Assembly (NCBI RefSeq): GCF_014652655.1
Contig: NZ_BMZF01000001.1
Span: 496,001-560,000, forward strand
DNA from: Paramylibacter ulvae
GTDB lineage: Bacteria; Pseudomonadota; Alphaproteobacteria; Rhodobacterales; Rhodobacteraceae
DNA length: 64,000 nucleotides
Direction: 5' to 3'
In this document: positions 35,845-44,237 of the stretch, piece by piece
How the letters are laid out: the number at the start of each line of letters is the position of its first letter
Position numbering within the stretch: position 1 is the stretch's first letter
Made by a program: the position numbers and the translations under genes
The notes under the pieces: generated by a model
The model's database searches: none
What the model was told of the DNA's origin: nothing
What the model saw: only the letters and a program-made list of their open reading frames with translations

Positions 35845-38288
35845 TGTCACAGAAACTGGTTATTATCGGCGCTGGCATGGCATCGGGCCGTTTGATCGAA
35901 TGTTTGATCGACGCTGACCCAAATGCCTATGACATCACATTATTTAACGCCGAACCACGGGGCAATTATAACCGCATTATGTTGTCACCTGTTCTGTCTG
36001 GTGAAAAAACATATGAAGATATCATCACCCATTCTGACGATTGGTACACTGAAAACAACGTCACCACCATATTCGGCGAAGCGGTGACATTAATTGATAA
36101 GGCTGCAAAAATCGTTTCATCAAAATCACATACGATTTCATATGACAAGCTGGTCATCGCAACTGGTTCTGCACCGTTCATCATTCCCGTCGCGGGCAAG
36201 GATTTGGATGGTGTCATGGCCTATCGCGATTTGGACGATGTTAACAGCATGCTATCTGCATCGCGCAAACCAAATGCCAATGCGGTTGTGATCGGTGGTG
36301 GGCTGTTGGGGTTGGAAGCCGCGGCAGGTCTGAAAGAACAAGGCATGAATGTCACCGTGTTGCATATCGCAGGGCATTTGATGGATCGCCAGCTTGACCC
36401 CGCCGCGGGTTATTTGTTGAAAAAATCGCTCGAAGAAAAAGGTATCACCGTTCACACCGAGGGTTTCACCAAAGCAATCTTGGGCGAAGAAGAAGTAGAG
36501 GCGGTATTGCTGGAAGATGGCACAGTTTATCCCGCCGATATCGTGGTGATGGCCGCGGGTATCCGCCCTGAAACACGCCTTGCCAATGATGCCGGATTGC
36601 GCGTGGAACGTGGTATCGTCGTCAATGACGCGATGGAAACATCCGAACCTGATATATATTGTGTTGGCGAATGTCTGGAACATAATGACCAGCTTTATGG
36701 TTTGGTCGCACCCCTTTATGATCAGGCAAAAGTATTGGCAAAAACCTTGCTCGGTGAACCCGCCGCATTCACCCCAGTTGAAATTTCCACAAAATTAAAG
36801 GTCACAGGATGTGATCTGTTTTCGGCTGGGGATTTTTTGGATGGGGATGATCGCGAAGAAATCGTATTTCGCGATGCGGTGCGCGGCGTTTACAAACGTT
36901 TGATCTTGCAAGACAACAAAATCATTGGCGCGGTTATGTATGGTGACACCGCCGATGGCGCGTGGTTTTTGCAAAAAATCAAATCGGGCGAAGATATTTC
37001 CGACATTCGCGATACCCTGATCTTTGGCCCAAACTTTGCAAGCGGGGCCGATGCGGACCCGTTGGCAGCCGTTGCAGCCTTGCCGCTTGATGCTGAAATC
37101 TGCGGTTGTAACGGCGTAAGTAAAGGCGACATCATGGCCGCGATTGATGCGGGATCAAACACATTGGATGCGATCAAGGCCAATACCAAGGCATCCGCAT
37201 CCTGTGGCACTTGTTCGGGATTGGTTGGGCAGGTTTTGCAAATGTCGCTAGGCGATGAATTTGTGCTGCTTGAACGCGAAACTGTGTGCAAATGCACCGA
37301 TCTGTCCCATGATGATGTGCGAAAATTAATCGTGGCAAAGGGTTTGAAAACAATCCCCGCCGCAATGCAAGAATTGCAATGGAACACATCATGTGGGTGC
37401 GCCACCTGTCGCCCTGCGTTAAATTATTACATGGTTTGCGCTTGGCCCGGTGAATATATGGACGATGGGCAAAGCCGATTTATCAATGAACGGGTCCACG
37501 CCAATATCCAAAAGGACGGCACATATTCCGTAGTGCCGCGCATGTGGGGTGGCATCACCACCCCTGATGAATTGCGCGCGATTGCCGATGCGGCGGATAA
37601 ATACAATGTACCAACCGTCAAGGTCACAGGTGGGCAACGCATTGATTTGCTGGGTGTTGAAAAGGAATACTTGCCCGCAATTTGGTACGATCTGAATTCC
37701 GCAGGAATGGTGTCTGGTCAAGCCTATGCCAAAGGGTTGCGTACGGTGAAAACCTGTGTCGGGAAAACCCATTGTCGCTTTGGCACCCAAGACAGCACGG
37801 GGTTAGGTATCAAAATCGAAAAGGCCATGTGGGGCGCTTGGTCGCCCGCAAAATTCAAACTGGCCGTATCAGGTTGCCCACGTAATTGCGCCGAAAGCAC
37901 GTGCAAGGATCTGGGCATTATCTGTGTTGATAGCGGATATCAGGTGCTGGTTGGTGGTGCGGCGGGGCTTGATCTGTTGGAAACTGAATTGCTCGCACAG
38001 GTTCCAACCGAAGAAGAGGCGATTGAACTGACCCAAGCGTTTTATCAGCTGTATCGCGAAGGTGCGCAATATTTGCACCGTCCATACAAATGGATCGCAA
38101 AGGTCGGGCTTGATTGGATCAAAGAGCAATGTGTTGAAGATTTGGAAAACCGCAAGGCATTGTCGGATCGATTTGAATACAGCCAGCAATTTTACCGCGT
38201 TGATCCATGGGCCGAACGCGCAAGCAAAGGTGTGGATGCACATGAATACAGCCCCCTTGCCGATTTCACAAAGGTAGCAGCAGAATGA
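35844..38288 (+). CDS. nirB: Assimilatory nitrite reductase large subunit (siroheme)
   Basis: 814 residues. Reduces nitrite to ammonium with NAD(P)H. Order: FAD/NADH oxidoreductase domain 1-310 (V-I-I-G-A-G-M-A; V-I-G-G-G-L-L-G-L-E-A), two BFD-like [2Fe-2S] segments (~415-465 and ~480-535, C-G-C-N and C-K-C-T with C-G-T-C and C-G-C-A-T-C), ferredoxin-like half domain, then the siroheme/[4Fe-4S] site with C638-x5-C644 and C678-x3-C682 (G-C-P-R-N-C). All cluster ligands are present. Overlaps nirD by 4 bp. Confidence 0.95.
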   Translation: MSQKLVIIGAGMASGRLIECLIDADPNAYDITLFNAEPRGNYNRIMLSPVLSGEKTYEDIITHSDDWYTENNVTTIFGEAVTLIDKAAKIVSSKSHTISYDKLVIATGSAPFIIPVAGKDLDGVMAYRDLDDVNSMLSASRKPNANAVVIGGGLLGLEAAAGLKEQGMNVTVLHIAGHLMDRQLDPAAGYLLKKSLEEKGITVHTEGFTKAILGEEEVEAVLLEDGTVYPADIVVMAAGIRPETRLANDAGLRVERGIVVNDAMETSEPDIYCVGECLEHNDQLYGLVAPLYDQAKVLAKTLLGEPAAFTPVEISTKLKVTGCDLFSAGDFLDGDDREEIVFRDAVRGVYKRLILQDNKIIGAVMYGDTADGAWFLQKIKSGEDISDIRDTLIFGPNFASGADADPLAAVAALPLDAEICGCNGVSKGDIMAAIDAGSNTLDAIKANTKASASCGTCSGLVGQVLQMSLGDEFVLLERETVCKCTDLSHDDVRKLIVAKGLKTIPAAMQELQWNTSCGCATCRPALNYYMVCAWPGEYMDDGQSRFINERVHANIQKDGTYSVVPRMWGGITTPDELRAIADAADKYNVPTVKVTGGQRIDLLGVEKEYLPAIWYDLNSAGMVSGQAYAKGLRTVKTCVGKTHCRFGTQDSTGLGIKIEKAMWGAWSPAKFKLAVSGCPRNCAESTCKDLGIICVDSGYQVLVGGAAGLDLLETELLAQVPTEEEAIELTQAFYQLYREGAQYLHRPYKWIAKVGLDWIKEQCVEDLENRKALSDRFEYSQQFYRVDPWAERASKGVDAHEYSPLADFTKVAAE

Positions 38289-38623
38289 GCAATTACATCG
38301 ACATTGGCGCCATCACTGACATTCCAATTCGCGCAGCCCGCCTTGTGAAAACCATGCACGGCTGTATCGCCGTATTTCGCACCGCCACGGACAAGGTTTA
38401 TGCGCTGGATGATAAATGCCCCCACAAAGGTGGGCCATTATCAAATGGTATCCAACATGACGAAAGCATCACCTGCCCGCTTCATAATTGGGTGTTTGAT
38501 CTGAATACTGGCATGGCCAAGGGTGCGGACGAAGGATCGGTGCGCACTTATGATATCAAACTGGACAACGGACGCATCTTGATCAACCGCGATGCAATCG
38601 CGCGTGCAGAGGCCGCTGAATGA
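38285..38623 (+). CDS. nirD: Nitrite reductase small subunit, Rieske type
   Basis: 112 residues. Rieske-fold partner of NirB. It keeps a full [2Fe-2S] ligand set: C-P-H-K-G-G-P-L (C-x-H) and C-P-L-H-N-W (C-x-x-H), which the E. coli NirD has lost, so it may carry electrons itself. Coupled to nirB and nasA by 4-bp overlaps. Confidence 0.94.
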   Translation: MSNYIDIGAITDIPIRAARLVKTMHGCIAVFRTATDKVYALDDKCPHKGGPLSNGIQHDESITCPLHNWVFDLNTGMAKGADEGSVRTYDIKLDNGRILINRDAIARAEAAE

Positions 38624-41253
38624 CAGGGGTTCGCACCACTTGCGCATATTGCGGTGTTGGCTGTGGGGTGATCGCCACGCCACAGCCCGATGGCAGTGTT
38701 GATATCAAAGGTGATCCCAACCACCCTGCAAATTATGGCCGCCTCTGTGCCAAGGGTACAAACCTTGGTGAAACGCTCAGTACCGAAGATCGTCTGTTAC
38801 ATCCCATGATTAACGGCGTGCAATCCGATTGGGACAGCGCAACATCCCTGATGGCGGAAAAATTCCAAACGGCCATTCGCGAACACGGCCCCGATAGCGT
38901 GGCGTTTTACGTATCTGGCCAATTATTGACCGAGGATTATTATGTCGCGAACAAACTGATGAAAGGTTTCATCGGGTCTGCCAATATCGACACCAATTCA
39001 CGCCTGTGCATGGCATCATCCGTGGTCGGGCACAAACGCGCATTTGGCACGGATACGGTTCCGTGCACTTATGAAGATTTGGAAAATGCCGATTTAATCG
39101 TGTTGGTTGGATCAAACCTTGCGTGGTGCCACCCTGTTTTGCATCAGCGCATTTTGGCGGCCAAGGAAACGCGCGGCACACAAATCATCAACATCGATCC
39201 ACGTCGCACAGCAACTTCTGATTTGGCGGATATGCATCTGGGGATAAAATCGGGGGGTGATGTTGCGCTATTCAATGGATTGTTGAATGCAATTGTGGAT
39301 GCGGGTGCGATTGATCAAGATTACATCGATCAACATGTGAACGGGTTTGATGCGGCAATATCCACCGCACGTGAAACATCGCTAGATCAGCTTATGAACC
39401 TAACGGGGTTAAGCGGCGATGAACTTACCGCTTTTTATTCAGCTTGGATTGAAAACAAACGTGTTGTCACGATTTATTCCCAAGGCGTGAACCAAGCCCG
39501 CGATGGTTCGGACAAGGTGAACGCCATCATCAACTGCCATCTTGCCACGGGGCGCATCGGGCGCATCGGCATGGGGCCGTTTTCAATTACCGGTCAACCC
39601 AACGCCATGGGCGGGCGCGAGGTTGGCGGATTGTCCAATATGCTCGCGGCACATCTGGATATTGAAAACGAAAATCATCGCGAAATTGTTGCGGATTTTT
39701 GGAATGCACCCACCCTGCCCACACAAGCAGGGTTAAAGGCGGTTGATTTGTTTGACGGCTGCGCAAGCGGTCAGATCAAGGCGCTCTGGATTATATGCAC
39801 CAATCCCGCCGTAAGCATGCCGCGTGCCAATGATGTGGCCGCCGCGATCAAAAATGTGGATTTCGTTGCAGTATCGGACATTATCGCAAAAACCGACACC
39901 ACAGTATTGGCCGATGTACTGCTGCCCGCGACGGGTTGGGGCGAAAAGGATGGGACGGTCACGAATTCGGAACGCCGCATTTCACGCCAACGTGGTTTCC
40001 TACCCGCGCCCGCAGACACCAAACACGATTGGCAAATTATCTGTGACGTTGCCGCCAAAATGGGATGGGGCAACGCATTTGCGTTTAAAACTCCATCTGA
40101 TATTTTTTCCGAATGGGCGGCGATGACAAAACTATCCCGTGATGCAGGCAAGGATTTGGATTTAACGTCATACGCTATGATCAATGATGTTGAATATGAC
40201 GCGATGGAGCCCATTCAATGGCCGATCAAATCAGATCAATCCGACACACGTTTTTTTGCAAATGGTGGTTTTTATACTTCTGATGCACGTGCAAACATGC
40301 TGGCGGTGGCGCCACAATCAAATGCAAGTGTGACAAGTATTGAATATCCATTCACACTAAACACTGGACGTGTGCGCGATCATTGGCACACCATGACGCG
40401 CAGTGCAAAATCACCGACGTTAAGTACTCATATGGGGGAACCCTACGCCGAAATTCATCCAGATGACGCCAGGGCGCTGAATATTAAACCCGCAAGTTTG
40501 GTCATGACAGAAAGCCCCCACGGTAGCGTCATTTTACGTGCGTTAATCACTGATCGGGTTCAGCGTGGTCAGATCTTCGCGCCACTTCACTGGACAAGCC
40601 TTTGGGCATCTAGGGCGCGTATTGATACATTGGTGCCATCGCTGTGCGATCCGCATTCAGGGCAACCAGAACTAAAACGTGCCGCTGTGAAAATATCCCC
40701 TTACGCCGCGCATTGGTATGCCTTTGCGGTGAGCGCTGATGAACCCCATCCAACCACCCCCTATTGGGCCAAGGCGCAAACAAAATCGGGCTGGCGTGTG
40801 GAATTGGCGGCCAAAGGTGCGCCACTTGATTTTATCACATTTGCCAAGTCCGAACTTGGCCTGTCAGACGAAGAGCCCGTGGTTTACGAGGATAAAAACA
40901 CGGGCCAGTATCGTGCCGCATTCATGCGTGATGGTCGTGTTGTTGCGACAATATTTGCGGCCAACGAACCCGTTGCCCTGTCACGCACGTTTGTGGTGAA
41001 TGCCATGAACACGGGCGCAGATCACAATCTGTTGGCGGGGATCGGTGGTGCAGATCAACCCGATCAAGGCGCAATCGTTTGCACTTGTTTCAATGTGGGC
41101 GCGAATAAATTGGCCACACTTGTTCAATCTGGCAAGGCAATCAGCATCGCGCAAATTGGTGATGCTGTATTGGCGGGAACTAATTGTGGTTCATGCCGAC
41201 CAGAACTAGCCGCGATCATTCATCGCCATGCACCAAAGATTGCAGCAGAATGA
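38620..41253 (+). CDS. nasA: Assimilatory nitrate reductase catalytic subunit
   Basis: 877 residues. Cytosolic Mo-bis-MGD enzyme reducing nitrate to nitrite. N-terminal [4Fe-4S] ligands C8, C11, C15 and C43; probable Mo-ligand cysteine C130 (N-S-R-L-C-M-A-S-S-V); G-S-N-L-A-W-C-H-P and the molydopterin-binding C-terminal domain (L-N-T-G-R-V-R-D-H-W-H). The last ~60 residues add a BFD-like [2Fe-2S] domain (C-T-C-F-N ... C-G-S-C-R-P-E). No twin-arginine signal, in keeping with the assimilatory type. Overlaps nirD and the next gene by 4 bp. Confidence 0.95.
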   Translation: MTGVRTTCAYCGVGCGVIATPQPDGSVDIKGDPNHPANYGRLCAKGTNLGETLSTEDRLLHPMINGVQSDWDSATSLMAEKFQTAIREHGPDSVAFYVSGQLLTEDYYVANKLMKGFIGSANIDTNSRLCMASSVVGHKRAFGTDTVPCTYEDLENADLIVLVGSNLAWCHPVLHQRILAAKETRGTQIINIDPRRTATSDLADMHLGIKSGGDVALFNGLLNAIVDAGAIDQDYIDQHVNGFDAAISTARETSLDQLMNLTGLSGDELTAFYSAWIENKRVVTIYSQGVNQARDGSDKVNAIINCHLATGRIGRIGMGPFSITGQPNAMGGREVGGLSNMLAAHLDIENENHREIVADFWNAPTLPTQAGLKAVDLFDGCASGQIKALWIICTNPAVSMPRANDVAAAIKNVDFVAVSDIIAKTDTTVLADVLLPATGWGEKDGTVTNSERRISRQRGFLPAPADTKHDWQIICDVAAKMGWGNAFAFKTPSDIFSEWAAMTKLSRDAGKDLDLTSYAMINDVEYDAMEPIQWPIKSDQSDTRFFANGGFYTSDARANMLAVAPQSNASVTSIEYPFTLNTGRVRDHWHTMTRSAKSPTLSTHMGEPYAEIHPDDARALNIKPASLVMTESPHGSVILRALITDRVQRGQIFAPLHWTSLWASRARIDTLVPSLCDPHSGQPELKRAAVKISPYAAHWYAFAVSADEPHPTTPYWAKAQTKSGWRVELAAKGAPLDFITFAKSELGLSDEEPVVYEDKNTGQYRAAFMRDGRVVATIFAANEPVALSRTFVVNAMNTGADHNLLAGIGGADQPDQGAIVCTCFNVGANKLATLVQSGKAISIAQIGDAVLAGTNCGSCRPELAAIIHRHAPKIAAE

Positions 41254-42239
41254 GCAATCTATCCAAATATGTTTATGCCATGGGGCGCGGCCCATCCAAG
41301 GGGCGTAATTTAACACGCGCGGAATCCACTGATGCGATGTGCGAAATATTATCAGGCCGCGCCGCACCCGAGGCCGTTGGCGCATTATTAATGCTCATGC
41401 GGTATCGCGGAGAAACGCCCGATGAAATCGCAGGCTTTGTAGATGCGATGCGCATGCGGTTGTTGCCGTGGCAAGATGTGAATGTTGATTTGGATTGGCC
41501 AAGCTATGCCGCGGGGCGTACGCGCGGGAACCCGTGGTTCCTGTTGTCGGCTAAACTTGTGGCACGGGCGGGGTATTCTGTGGTTTTGCATGGCTGGAAT
41601 TCACACCAAAATCCAGTGGCATCGGTTGTGAATGCGGTGAATAACCTAAATATCCCAATCAGCGACAGCCCAGACAAAACCAAAACCGCACTGACAACAC
41701 ATGGGATCACGTACTGCCCGCTGGGCGATATTGATCAATCCGCCCTTGATTTATTACGCCTGTGCGAGGTGTTGGGATTACGCTCTGCGATCAACACAGC
41801 GCTTCGTGCGTTAAACCCGTGCATTGCCCCCGCCACGGTTCAGGGGGTTTTTCATCCAAGCTATCGTGGTTTACAACAGGCATCCGCTGCATTGCTCGAC
41901 CAGAAAAACATGACAGTCATCAAAGGTGGGGGTGGTGAGTTTGAATGTAATCCCTGCAAAGACACGCAAGTATTCATGTGCAACCAAGATCACGAAGATC
42001 AAATCACCCTGCCCGCCAGCATGGATGAACATCAACGCCTGTCTGCCGCATCTGGTGATGGCGATGAAACGGCCGCGCTCTGGCAGGGTTCGATTGAAAA
42101 TGAATTTGCAAAACAGATCGTTTTATCCACCACGACATTGGCGTTGAAAACATGTGATCCCATGCTGACCTTGGATGATGCATCCAATTGGGCCGCGGCA
42201 TTATGGGCCGATCGCCAGCAAAATCGCGCCAGTGCTTAG
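41250..42239 (+). CDS. TrpD2/YbiB-like glycosyltransferase-family protein
   Basis: 329 residues from ATG 41250 (ATGA overlap with nasA). Related to anthranilate phosphoribosyltransferase: helical N-terminus A-M-C-E-I-L-S-G-R-A-A-P-E-A-V-G-A-L-L-M and the alpha/beta part with V-V-L-H-G. The PRPP motifs of true TrpD (G-T-G-G-D, N-x-S-T) are missing (A-G-R-T-R-G-N-P instead of the glycine loop), and tryptophan synthesis makes no sense here. It resembles the TrpD2 group, some of which bind nucleic acids. The position inside the nitrate operon suggests a linked but unknown role. Confidence 0.78.
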   Translation: MSNLSKYVYAMGRGPSKGRNLTRAESTDAMCEILSGRAAPEAVGALLMLMRYRGETPDEIAGFVDAMRMRLLPWQDVNVDLDWPSYAAGRTRGNPWFLLSAKLVARAGYSVVLHGWNSHQNPVASVVNAVNNLNIPISDSPDKTKTALTTHGITYCPLGDIDQSALDLLRLCEVLGLRSAINTALRALNPCIAPATVQGVFHPSYRGLQQASAALLDQKNMTVIKGGGGEFECNPCKDTQVFMCNQDHEDQITLPASMDEHQRLSAASGDGDETAALWQGSIENEFAKQIVLSTTTLALKTCDPMLTLDDASNWAAALWADRQQNRASA

Positions 42240-42247
42240 GAGCCAAG

Positions 42248-43189
42248 ATGAAAAACTTTCCGATGTTTCTGAAAATGACCGACCGTCGAGTTTTAATCAT
42301 CGGGGGCGGCGAACAAGCGGCGCAAAAAATGAGGCTTATTCTGAAAACAGAGGCTGAAATTTGCATTGTCGCAGATAAGATTTGCAGTGAAATTCAAACA
42401 GTGGTGCAACAAGGGCGCGTCAAACACTTGGATGAAACTGTCAGTGTGGAATTGATGCAAAGCGCCATATTGGTGTTTTCTGCAACCGAATGCCCAACGC
42501 AAGGTGCCAGGCATGCGAAAATGGCGAAACGTGCGAATACCATTATTAACGTGGTCGACATGCCTGCCCTGTGCGTGGCGATGACGCCATCAATCGTGGA
42601 TCGTGATCCATTGGTGATCGCGATTGGCACCGAAGGCTGTGCGCCGATTTTGGGGCGCCAAATCAAAAGCAAAATCGAAATTATGCTGGAACCCACGTTG
42701 GGGCGGCTGGTGGAATTTGCGGGTCGGATGCGTGCAGATGTGGCAAACAACATTCCAATCAAACACCATCGTCGTTTTTGGAACTGGGTGTTTAACGCAT
42801 CGCCGCGTATCGCGTTTGATGCCGGGAATGAACGCCAAAGCTTTTCAATGATCAAATCAGCGATCACAGATCCCCAACCCGATACCACCATTCGCGGATC
42901 GCTTCATTTCATTGCCGCTGGCACCAAGGATTCCGATTTAATATCGTTGCGCGATCTGCGTGCGCTGCAATCAAGTGACCTGATTATATATGAAACAACT
43001 GATCACCAATCGATTTTGGAACTTGCCAGACGTGATGCATTACGTGAACGCCAAGTTTTTCAAAATCGATCAGAGGCGGAAAATACCGCGGCCATCCAAA
43101 CCGCGCTGCGCGATGGCAAAAACATCGTGGTGATCTCAACAACCCCCCTCTCCAAAGCGTCACTATCGCTGGTTTCAAGTTGTTCGTGA
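42248..43189 (+). CDS. cysG: Siroheme synthase CysG-type with shortened methyltransferase end
   Basis: 313 residues from ATG 42248 (AGGAG upstream). N-terminal precorrin-2 dehydrogenase/ferrochelatase domain: M-F-L-K-M-T-D-R-R-V-L-I-I-G-G-G and the dimerisation part to ~residue 200. A full CysG (~460) continues with a ~250-residue SUMT domain; here only about 100 residues follow, beginning L-H-F-I-A-A-G-T-K-D-S-D-L-I-S-L where SUMT has V-G-A-G-P-G-D-P-x-L-L-T-L. The SAM-binding glycines are lost and the domain stops early. So it likely oxidises precorrin-2 and inserts iron but cannot methylate. Confidence 0.85.
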   Translation: MKNFPMFLKMTDRRVLIIGGGEQAAQKMRLILKTEAEICIVADKICSEIQTVVQQGRVKHLDETVSVELMQSAILVFSATECPTQGARHAKMAKRANTIINVVDMPALCVAMTPSIVDRDPLVIAIGTEGCAPILGRQIKSKIEIMLEPTLGRLVEFAGRMRADVANNIPIKHHRRFWNWVFNASPRIAFDAGNERQSFSMIKSAITDPQPDTTIRGSLHFIAAGTKDSDLISLRDLRALQSSDLIIYETTDHQSILELARRDALRERQVFQNRSEAENTAAIQTALRDGKNIVVISTTPLSKASLSLVSSCS

Positions 43190-43191
43190 CA

Positions 43192-43250
43192 CCGCAAACC
43201 CAATTCACACGAAGAAGATGTAACATCTGGTGTTTTTGCGGATTAATCTT
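43192..43250 (+). terminator. Candidate terminator at the end of the nitrate operon
   Basis: Outer stem CCGCAAA (43192-43198) with TTTGCGG (43235-43241), and an inner GATGT/ACATC hairpin; followed by ATTAATCTTTTA. Large and imperfect, so moderate confidence. Confidence 0.5.
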
Positions 43251-43775
43251 TTACCAGCTGGTCAATAACTCGCCCCTAAAGCGACTAATCGCATTTAGTA
43301 ACCACGATCAAGCAAAGTTACCAAACGTCACAAAATCATCCTTTAGTTGAATTTTACAAAAAATACCTGTATGGGGACGCAAGTTTTCGCCAGTACGACG
43401 TTCGGTACCCCCCGATGATCTAAGCAACGCGAAAATTTGGCAATGAGACGTCTTTGGTTAACCTGACTAAAGAGACAGGTCCGAAAGTACAATTTTTTAC
43501 GATTCCTTGATTCGTTGACTAAAAACCGCTCAAACTGTGCCACATTTCCGCCTTACTCGTTAACAGAAAGTTAATAAAGTATTTGGCCATGACAGAAAAG
43601 TATCAATGGATATTGGAACCTATGTCAATAAGTTGGAAATTGGCGGGTAACCTTGCAAAAATACAGTTTTATTTAAAATTTCACTAATACCTAAGTCGCA
43701 GGTCAACCATCCTTATTTATGACAAATTACACACTCATAGATTGTGGTATCAACACAACTTAGGGGGTAATGAGC
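43242..43775. other. Gene-poor AT-rich region before the Tad genes
   Basis: About 530 bp with no convincing open frame on either strand (a 66-codon minus-strand frame at 43343-43543 has no ribosome site or family). It holds the CtrA-type site listed separately and must contain the tadE promoter. No tRNA cloverleaf or attachment repeat was found by eye. Confidence 0.6.
43560..43574. promoter_or_regulatory. CtrA-type binding site
   Basis: TTAACAGAAAGTTAA matches the full CtrA consensus TTAA-N7-TTAA. It is ~200 bp before the tadE start. In alphaproteobacteria CtrA controls motility, Flp pili and cell-cycle genes. Confidence 0.6.
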
Positions 43776-44237
43776 ATGTCGATGGTAAATAGAAAACTGA
43801 GCGTTAAAAAAGCATTCAACAAATTCAATAGATGTGAAAGCGGCGGCGTAACCGTCGAATTCGTTGTCGTCCTTCCGTCATTTCTGTTGTTCATTTTGGG
43901 TATGATCGTAACCAGCCTTTTGATCGCGACGATCAGCGATGTACAACAGCTTGCATCGGATATGACGCGCCAATCACTCACTTATGTTTACGATACACCG
44001 AGCGAAGAACAGCTTTGCGAGAAGCTTGAACAAAACGTTCAGCCGATGATCGCAAGCCAATTGGTTTTCCTGAACGGTGAAAACATTAGCGACATTAATT
44101 GTCAGCTTGCCTCTGATGGGCGCTCTAGCACGGTTTCTGTTACTTACGATTTGAAGAACATGGTTTTCATGAACTTCCTAAGTGACTTGGGCTGGTCAAA
44201 AACAACAGTAACACGCCAAGCGGTGCTGATGTTATGA
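43776..44237 (+). CDS. TadE-like pseudopilin/pilus assembly protein
   Basis: 153 residues from ATG 43776, placed 8 nt after GGGGG; ATG 43770 is too close. N-terminus has the TadE/TadG pattern: basic start, then C-E-S-G-G-V-T-V-E-F-V-V-V-L-P-S-F-L-L-F with the G and E expected at a prepilin-like site, one membrane helix, and a periplasmic part with two late cysteines. Probably a minor component of a Flp/Tad pilus. Overlaps the next gene by 4 bp. No cpa/tad machinery genes are in the window. Confidence 0.78.
   Translation: MSMVNRKLSVKKAFNKFNRCESGGVTVEFVVVLPSFLLFILGMIVTSLLIATISDVQQLASDMTRQSLTYVYDTPSEEQLCEKLEQNVQPMIASQLVFLNGENISDINCQLASDGRSSTVSVTYDLKNMVFMNFLSDLGWSKTTVTRQAVLML

Noticed and set aside
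43190-43775. tRNA or small RNA gene in the long gap
   Set aside because: Only short inverted repeats were seen; no cloverleaf, T-loop motif or strong isolated terminator pair.
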